Origin: a bacterium
GTDB lineage: Bacteria > Krumholzibacteriota > Krumholzibacteria > LZORAL124-64-63
Length of the DNA: 8,614 nucleotides
Assembly: GCA_030592025.1 (NCBI GenBank)
Contig: JAUUZX010000036.1
Location: 1 to 8,614 of the forward strand
Direction of reading: 5' to 3'
The translations under genes were made by a program, and so were the position numbers. Shown here one piece after another: positions 5,156 through 8,614 of the stretch. The notes beneath the pieces were generated by a model, which was given only the letters and a program-made list of their open reading frames with translations, ran no database searches and had not been told where the DNA came from. The number at the start of each line of letters is the position of its first letter. The first letter of the stretch is position 1.

Positions 5156-5569
5156 ATGCCGAGAGAGATGACCCGTCAGACCGCGAGGCAGGAGGCCGCG
5201 CGCAGCACGATGGAGATCCAGGTCACGCAACAGGACCGGACTGTGCGGGTCTCTCTCTCGGGAATCCTTGACCGCGACGGGGTCGCCGCGCTGGCCGCCC
5301 GGGTGGCTCCCGGGCTGGTCGGCCGTGGTGTTCGCATCGTCCTGGACGGCACGGGGCTCACCCACATGGACTACCGGGCCACCCGCCGCTTCATCGCCTG
5401 GAACCGGCGCCTCCGCACCTACGGCCACGAACTCTACCTGCAGGGCTGGAGCAACTACCTGAAAGCCATCCTGGTCATGGAGGACTGGGACTGCGGCACG
5501 GGGGAGCCTCCCGCGGGCCTGCCCACCCTTCGTCACCTGGGGAGCCTCGCCGCCGTCCGGATGCCATGA
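5156..5569 (+). CDS. STAS-domain protein (anti-sigma-factor-antagonist-like) inserted in the dcw cluster
   Basis: The 137-aa product has a STAS-like fold pattern. A basic/polar N-terminal ~18 residues is followed by beta strand MEIQVTQQDRTVRVSLSG, then LDRDGVAALAARV (helix 1), VRIVLDGTGLTHMDYRA (central strand, residues 59-75), ATRRFIAWNRRLRTYGHELYLQG and NYLKAILVM. Canonical SpoIIAA-type proteins have D-S-S/T-G at the phosphorylation site; here it is D72-Y-R-A-T76, so the usual phosphoserine is absent and a classic SpoIIAB-type phospho-switch is doubtful. D72-Y-R occurs in related, poorly characterised STAS proteins. There is no membrane segment. It may act as a small protein-protein adaptor, perhaps at the cell envelope given the context. 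It sits between mraZ and rsmH, where rsmH normally follows mraZ, and its TGA overlaps the rsmH ATG (ATGA, 5566-5569), which strongly suggests co-translation. The start at 5156 is fixed by GGGGAAGGAG. Confidence 0.75.
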   Translation: MPREMTRQTARQEAARSTMEIQVTQQDRTVRVSLSGILDRDGVAALAARVAPGLVGRGVRIVLDGTGLTHMDYRATRRFIAWNRRLRTYGHELYLQGWSNYLKAILVMEDWDCGTGEPPAGLPTLRHLGSLAAVRMP

Positions 5570-6486
5570 ACGCCGCCCCGCACGTTCCGGTGCTGCTCGA
5601 GGAAACCCTCGCGCTGCTCCGGCCGGAGCCGGGCCAGAACTTCATCGACGGGACATTCGGTTTCGGCGGCCACGCCACGGCCCTGCTCGAGGTCGGCGCC
5701 AGCGTGATCGGTCTGGATCTCGACACCACGGCCCAGGATGCCTGCCGCGAGATGGCCGCCAAGTACCCCGGACTCCACTGCCACCACGGATCCTTTCGCG
5801 ACCTGGCCGCCACCGTGGCGGCCCAGGGCTGGTCCCGTGTGGACGGCGTGTTGCTGGACCTGGGTGTCAGCTCCCTCCAGCTCGACGACCCGTCCAAAGG
5901 CTTCAGCTACCGGGCGGAAGGTCCCCTCGATCTGCGCTTCAACCAGACCGTCGGTCGGCCCGCCGCGGACCTCGTGGCCGAGATCGACGAGAAGGACCTG
6001 GCCGACCTCATCTGGCGTTGGGGCAAGGAGCGGGGCAGCCGTCGGTTGGCCCGGGCCATCGTGCGGGCCCGCGCCGAAGAGCCCATCGACACCACCAGCC
6101 GCCTCGCCGCTATCGTGGCCGACACGATGCCCCGGAGCATCAAGACCAACCCGGTGCTCAGCCGGGTGTTCCAGGCGCTGCGCATCGCCGTCAACGAGGA
6201 GCTGGTCGCCCTGGAGGAGGCTCTTGCGGCCCTGCCCGGCGTCATCGCGCCGGGGGGACGCCTGGTTGTGATCGCGTACCACTCCCTGGAGGATCGCCTG
6301 GTCAAGCGGTTCATCAGTCGCGAGAAGAGGGATTGCCTCTGCCCGACGGAGCTGCCGGCCTGTGTTTGCGGCCACGTCCGTTGCCTGAAATCGTTGACCC
6401 GGGGCGCCGTGAAGGCGGGCGTCGAAGAAGCCGACCGCAACCCCAGGTCCCGCAGCGCAAGGCTGCGGGCCGCCGAGATTCTGTAA
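5566..6486 (+). CDS. rsmH: 16S rRNA (cytosine(1402)-N4)-methyltransferase RsmH (MraW)
   Basis: The 306-aa product, the usual size, uses SAM to methylate N4 of C1402 in the ribosomal P site. Seen in order: H6-V-P-V-L-L-E; the SAM loop DGTFGFGGH (28-36); GLDLD (49-53); LLDLGVSS (96-103) with GFSYRAEGPLD; RVFQALRIAVNEEL; YHSLEDR (H239-S-L-E-D243); a cysteine-rich CLCPTELPACVCG near the C-terminus; and RNPRSRSARLRAAE at the end. The usual PLDMRMD is PLDLRFN here (residues 120-126), so the final Asp of that motif is Asn. The start ATG 5566 overlaps the STAS stop codon and has no Shine-Dalgarno of its own, so translation probably depends on the upstream gene. Confidence 0.97.
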   Translation: MNAAPHVPVLLEETLALLRPEPGQNFIDGTFGFGGHATALLEVGASVIGLDLDTTAQDACREMAAKYPGLHCHHGSFRDLAATVAAQGWSRVDGVLLDLGVSSLQLDDPSKGFSYRAEGPLDLRFNQTVGRPAADLVAEIDEKDLADLIWRWGKERGSRRLARAIVRARAEEPIDTTSRLAAIVADTMPRSIKTNPVLSRVFQALRIAVNEELVALEEALAALPGVIAPGGRLVVIAYHSLEDRLVKRFISREKRDCLCPTELPACVCGHVRCLKSLTRGAVKAGVEEADRNPRSRSARLRAAEIL

Positions 6487-6504
6487 CCGGGAAGCCGAGG
6501 ATCC

Positions 6505-7020
6505 ATGATGCGCCAGCGCACACCCAACTGGAAACCCCACCAGGATCCCGCCTCGCGGGTGGGCACGGCCATGGCCCATCGACGGGGGCTGCGCCGTATT
6601 CGCTTCCTGCGTTGGCTGGTCGGGGTGGGCATGCTGGCCTCGGGGCTGGCCATCGCGGTCCTGGTGACGGGGCAGGTGACGGAGTTGCGCGAGTCGGTGG
6701 CGGTCCTGGGGGACCAGCGGGCGTGCCTGGCCGCCCACAACGCGAAACTCCAGTCGGGTTGGGCGGGGGCCACCCGCCCGGATGTCGTGCGCAGCCGGGC
6801 ACGGTGTGAGCTGGGATTTGTGGTGCCCGACGAGCCCGAGTACGTGCTCATCGCGCGGCGGATGGAGCCGGCGAACGGGCCGGGCCTCTGGCAGCGTGTG
6901 CTCGAAGGTTTCGGCGGGGGCACACCGGCCCTCGCGGCAGCGCCGGTGATCCCGGCGTCGGCCACGTCCATGATCTCCGTTCATCCCCGGGGCGGGACCC
7001 CGGGCAGGACAGCATCTTGA
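6505..7020 (+). CDS. ftsL: FtsL-like cell-division membrane protein with long C-terminal extension
   Basis: The 171-aa product is a single-pass membrane protein in the ftsL position between rsmH and ftsI. A basic cytoplasmic N-terminus (residues 1-33, several Arg) precedes one transmembrane helix (about 34-56, FLRWLVGVGMLASGLAIAVL). A short heptad-like stretch follows (57-83, hydrophobics at V58, L61, V65, L68, L75). Then comes RARCELGFVVPDEPEYVLI (98-116), which resembles the A-x-x-LG-hh-P ending of FtsL, where the protein normally stops. About 55 further residues rich in Ala, Pro and Gly follow. FtsL works with FtsB/DivIC and FtsQ to activate FtsW-FtsI. ATG 6505 or ATG 6508 is possible after GAGGAT (6497-6502). 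The assignment rests on topology and position, since FtsL sequences diverge strongly. Confidence 0.75.
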   Translation: MMRQRTPNWKPHQDPASRVGTAMAHRRGLRRIRFLRWLVGVGMLASGLAIAVLVTGQVTELRESVAVLGDQRACLAAHNAKLQSGWAGATRPDVVRSRARCELGFVVPDEPEYVLIARRMEPANGPGLWQRVLEGFGGGTPALAAAPVIPASATSMISVHPRGGTPGRTAS

Positions 7021-8614
7021 CCGCACCTCGTGGGCAGTGGCGATTCGCCGTCCTGCGCGCCTGCGTCGTGGCGGCGGCGGTCGTGCTGGCGGTGCGGGTG
7101 GTGCACATCCAGGTGGTGCGCCACGACGCGTACCACGCCGCTGCCTGCGGCCAGTGGTGGCAGGAGAGCGAAGTCCCCGCGGTGCGGGGCAACATCATCG
7201 ATCGCCAGGGCCATCCCCAGGCCATTTCGGTGATCACATGGCGGGTCGGGGTGGCCGGTTCCCTGGTGAGGGATACCGGCGCCCTGGCCCGTGTTCTCGG
7301 CGATGTCCTTGATCGGGACCCTGCGCTCCTGGAGCGCCGCCTGGCCTCCGTCGGCGACGGTCATGTGGTGCTCGAGCGGGAGGTCGTGCTCACCCGTGAC
7401 CAGAAGTCGTCATTGCGGCGATTCCGGGCCGTCACCGTCGACACCATGCGCTCGCGGGTGTACCCGGCGAACGGCGTGGGCGCATCCTACATCGGTTTCT
7501 GCCGGCAGGGTTCGGACACGACGATCGCCACGGGCCTGGAGCACAGCCTGCGCCACACCCTGGCCGGCAAGCCCGGCCGGTCCCAGGCCGTGGCCACGGC
7601 CATCCCCGGCAAGGATCTGGGGTTCATCGTGGTCCAGGAGGCCGTCCACGGTCGGGATGTCGTGCTCACCCTCGACGGGGAACTGCAAGCCATCTGCGAG
7701 AAACGTCTGGCCGAGGCGGTGGCCGAGTACGGCGCCATCGGAGGTTCGGTGCTCGTGCTGGAACCAGCCACCGGCGATGTCCTGGCCGCCGCGAGCTCGC
7801 CCCAGGTGCAGGACCGAGGCGCACGTCAGCCTACGGACGCCGTGTGGCAGAATCGCAACTTCACCTCCCAGTTCGAGCCCGGGTCGGTCATGAAGATCCT
7901 GACGACGGCCTCCCTGCTGCGCCATGCGGCCATCGACACCGGCTCGGTCTTCGACTGCAGCAACCCGTGGATCGATGACCGGGTTCGCATCACCAACGAC
8001 GACAAGCACGAGTACGGCGATCTGTCGCTGATGCCGGCGTTCGCCAAGTCGAGCAACATCTACTTCGCCCGCGCCGTCGCCAACCTCGACGCCCGGGAAT
8101 TCCACCGGGACCTGCTGGACTTCGGTTTCGGGCAACTCACGACCGCGCCCTACCCGGGGCAGGCCCGGGGCCTCCTGAGGGATCCCTCCGACTGGTCGCG
8201 CCGGTCGAAGCCCACCCTGGCCATCGGGCAGGAACTGGCGGTCACGCCCCTGCAACTCGGCCTGGCCGTGTGCGCGGTGGCCAACGGCGGCCTCCTGCCG
8301 GCGCCGCGCCTGATCAGCGAACTGCGCGACCCCGTGACCGGGCACCGGGAGGTGCGCCCGCCGGTGATCCTGCGCCGGGTCCTCAGCAAACCCCTGGCGG
8401 CGCTCCTGCGCGAGGCCATGGGGCGGGTCGTGACCGAAGGCACGGCAACGAATACGCACCTCGACTGGATCGACGTGGGCGGCAAGACCGGCACGGCCCA
8501 GAAGAGTCGCGACGGCCGGGGCTACACGCCGGGCGCCTACGTGGCGAGCTTCGTCGGCATTGCGCCCGTGGACGAACCGCGCCTCGTGGTGCTCACCGTG
8601 CTCGATGAGCCCCG
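7017..8614 (+). CDS. ftsI: Peptidoglycan D,D-transpeptidase FtsI (class B PBP), 3' partial
   Basis: 532 residues are visible and the frame is open to the window end. The protein crosslinks septal peptidoglycan together with FtsW. A short cytoplasmic tail and one membrane anchor (about residues 10-33, FAVLRACVVAAAVVLAVRVV) precede the RGNIIDRQG motif that opens the class B PBP dimerisation domain. Then come RVYPANGVGASYIGF, a GLEHSLRHTLAGKPG linker, and LTLDGELQAICEKRL leading into the transpeptidase domain. All three catalytic motifs are present: S290-V-M-K293, S345-S-N347 and K490-T-G492. TTG 7017 is chosen as start because AGGA (7006-7009) lies 7 nt upstream and the codon overlaps the ftsL stop (TTGA), indicating coupling; no ATG or GTG lies before the membrane anchor. 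SpoVD-like naming is possible, and whether PASTA domains follow is outside the window. Confidence 0.93.
   Translation, partial: MTAPRGQWRFAVLRACVVAAAVVLAVRVVHIQVVRHDAYHAAACGQWWQESEVPAVRGNIIDRQGHPQAISVITWRVGVAGSLVRDTGALARVLGDVLDRDPALLERRLASVGDGHVVLEREVVLTRDQKSSLRRFRAVTVDTMRSRVYPANGVGASYIGFCRQGSDTTIATGLEHSLRHTLAGKPGRSQAVATAIPGKDLGFIVVQEAVHGRDVVLTLDGELQAICEKRLAEAVAEYGAIGGSVLVLEPATGDVLAAASSPQVQDRGARQPTDAVWQNRNFTSQFEPGSVMKILTTASLLRHAAIDTGSVFDCSNPWIDDRVRITNDDKHEYGDLSLMPAFAKSSNIYFARAVANLDAREFHRDLLDFGFGQLTTAPYPGQARGLLRDPSDWSRRSKPTLAIGQELAVTPLQLGLAVCAVANGGLLPAPRLISELRDPVTGHREVRPPVILRRVLSKPLAALLREAMGRVVTEGTATNTHLDWIDVGGKTGTAQKSRDGRGYTPGAYVASFVGIAPVDEPRLVVLTVLDEP

Noticed and set aside
5533..7026. Long - strand open frame opposite rsmH and ftsL
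   Set aside because: Antisense shadow of rsmH, whose motifs are unmistakable; no family features on the reverse strand.
1..8614. tRNA, rRNA, CRISPR arrays, insertion sequences
   Set aside because: No tRNA-like cloverleaf, rRNA segment, regularly spaced repeat-spacer array or transposase gene was seen on either strand.

Overview
The window comes from a GC-rich bacterial chromosome. All recognisable genes lie on the + strand. The first 4.3 kb hold the end of a secreted or surface protein and three surface-polysaccharide genes. The rest is the start of a dcw (division and cell wall) cluster: mraZ, a STAS-domain gene, rsmH, an ftsL-like gene and ftsI. The FlgD-Ig/Por-type C-terminal tail of the first gene, together with the high GC, suggests a lineage related to the FCB group or a candidate phylum such as Krumholzibacteriota, Eisenbacteria or Latescibacterota. 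That placement is inference only.

Region 1 (1-398) is the C-terminal part of an exported protein whose start is outside the window. Region 2 (448-4322) is a compact run. It encodes a membrane-anchor-less FlaA1/CapD/WbpM-type nucleotide-sugar 4,6-dehydratase/epimerase, a FemAB/GNAT-type aminoacyl- or acyltransferase-like protein, and a Wzx/MATE-like lipid-linked oligosaccharide flippase. The last two overlap by ATGA. Together they look like the end of a capsule, O-antigen or exopolysaccharide locus.

Region 3 (4323-4520) is a dense control region. It holds a likely terminator, a near-consensus sigma70 promoter (TTGACA, 17 bp, TACAGT), four TGGNG boxes at exact 10-bp spacing plus a fifth 9 bp further on (the expected MraZ autoregulatory operator), and an 80-nt inverted repeat. 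As RNA this repeat would form a long stem enclosing two hairpins just before the mraZ start codon.

Region 4 (4521-8614) is the dcw cluster. A small STAS-domain gene sits between mraZ and rsmH, where rsmH normally follows directly. Its ATGA overlap with rsmH implies translational coupling. ftsL and ftsI overlap by TTGA, and ftsI runs off the end of the window with all three transpeptidase motifs visible.

The most unusual signal is in the two non-coding parts of the dcw cluster. Five hairpins there carry an A-N-GGA motif in the loop: two in the mraZ leader and three in the 140-nt mraZ-STAS spacer, followed by an AAGGAG Shine-Dalgarno. One hairpin from each region is the same 14-mer except for a compensatory base-pair swap. 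This resembles CsrA/RsmA-type binding sites, or an unknown RNA-binding regulator linking mraZ and the STAS gene. It is a hypothesis from sequence reading alone.
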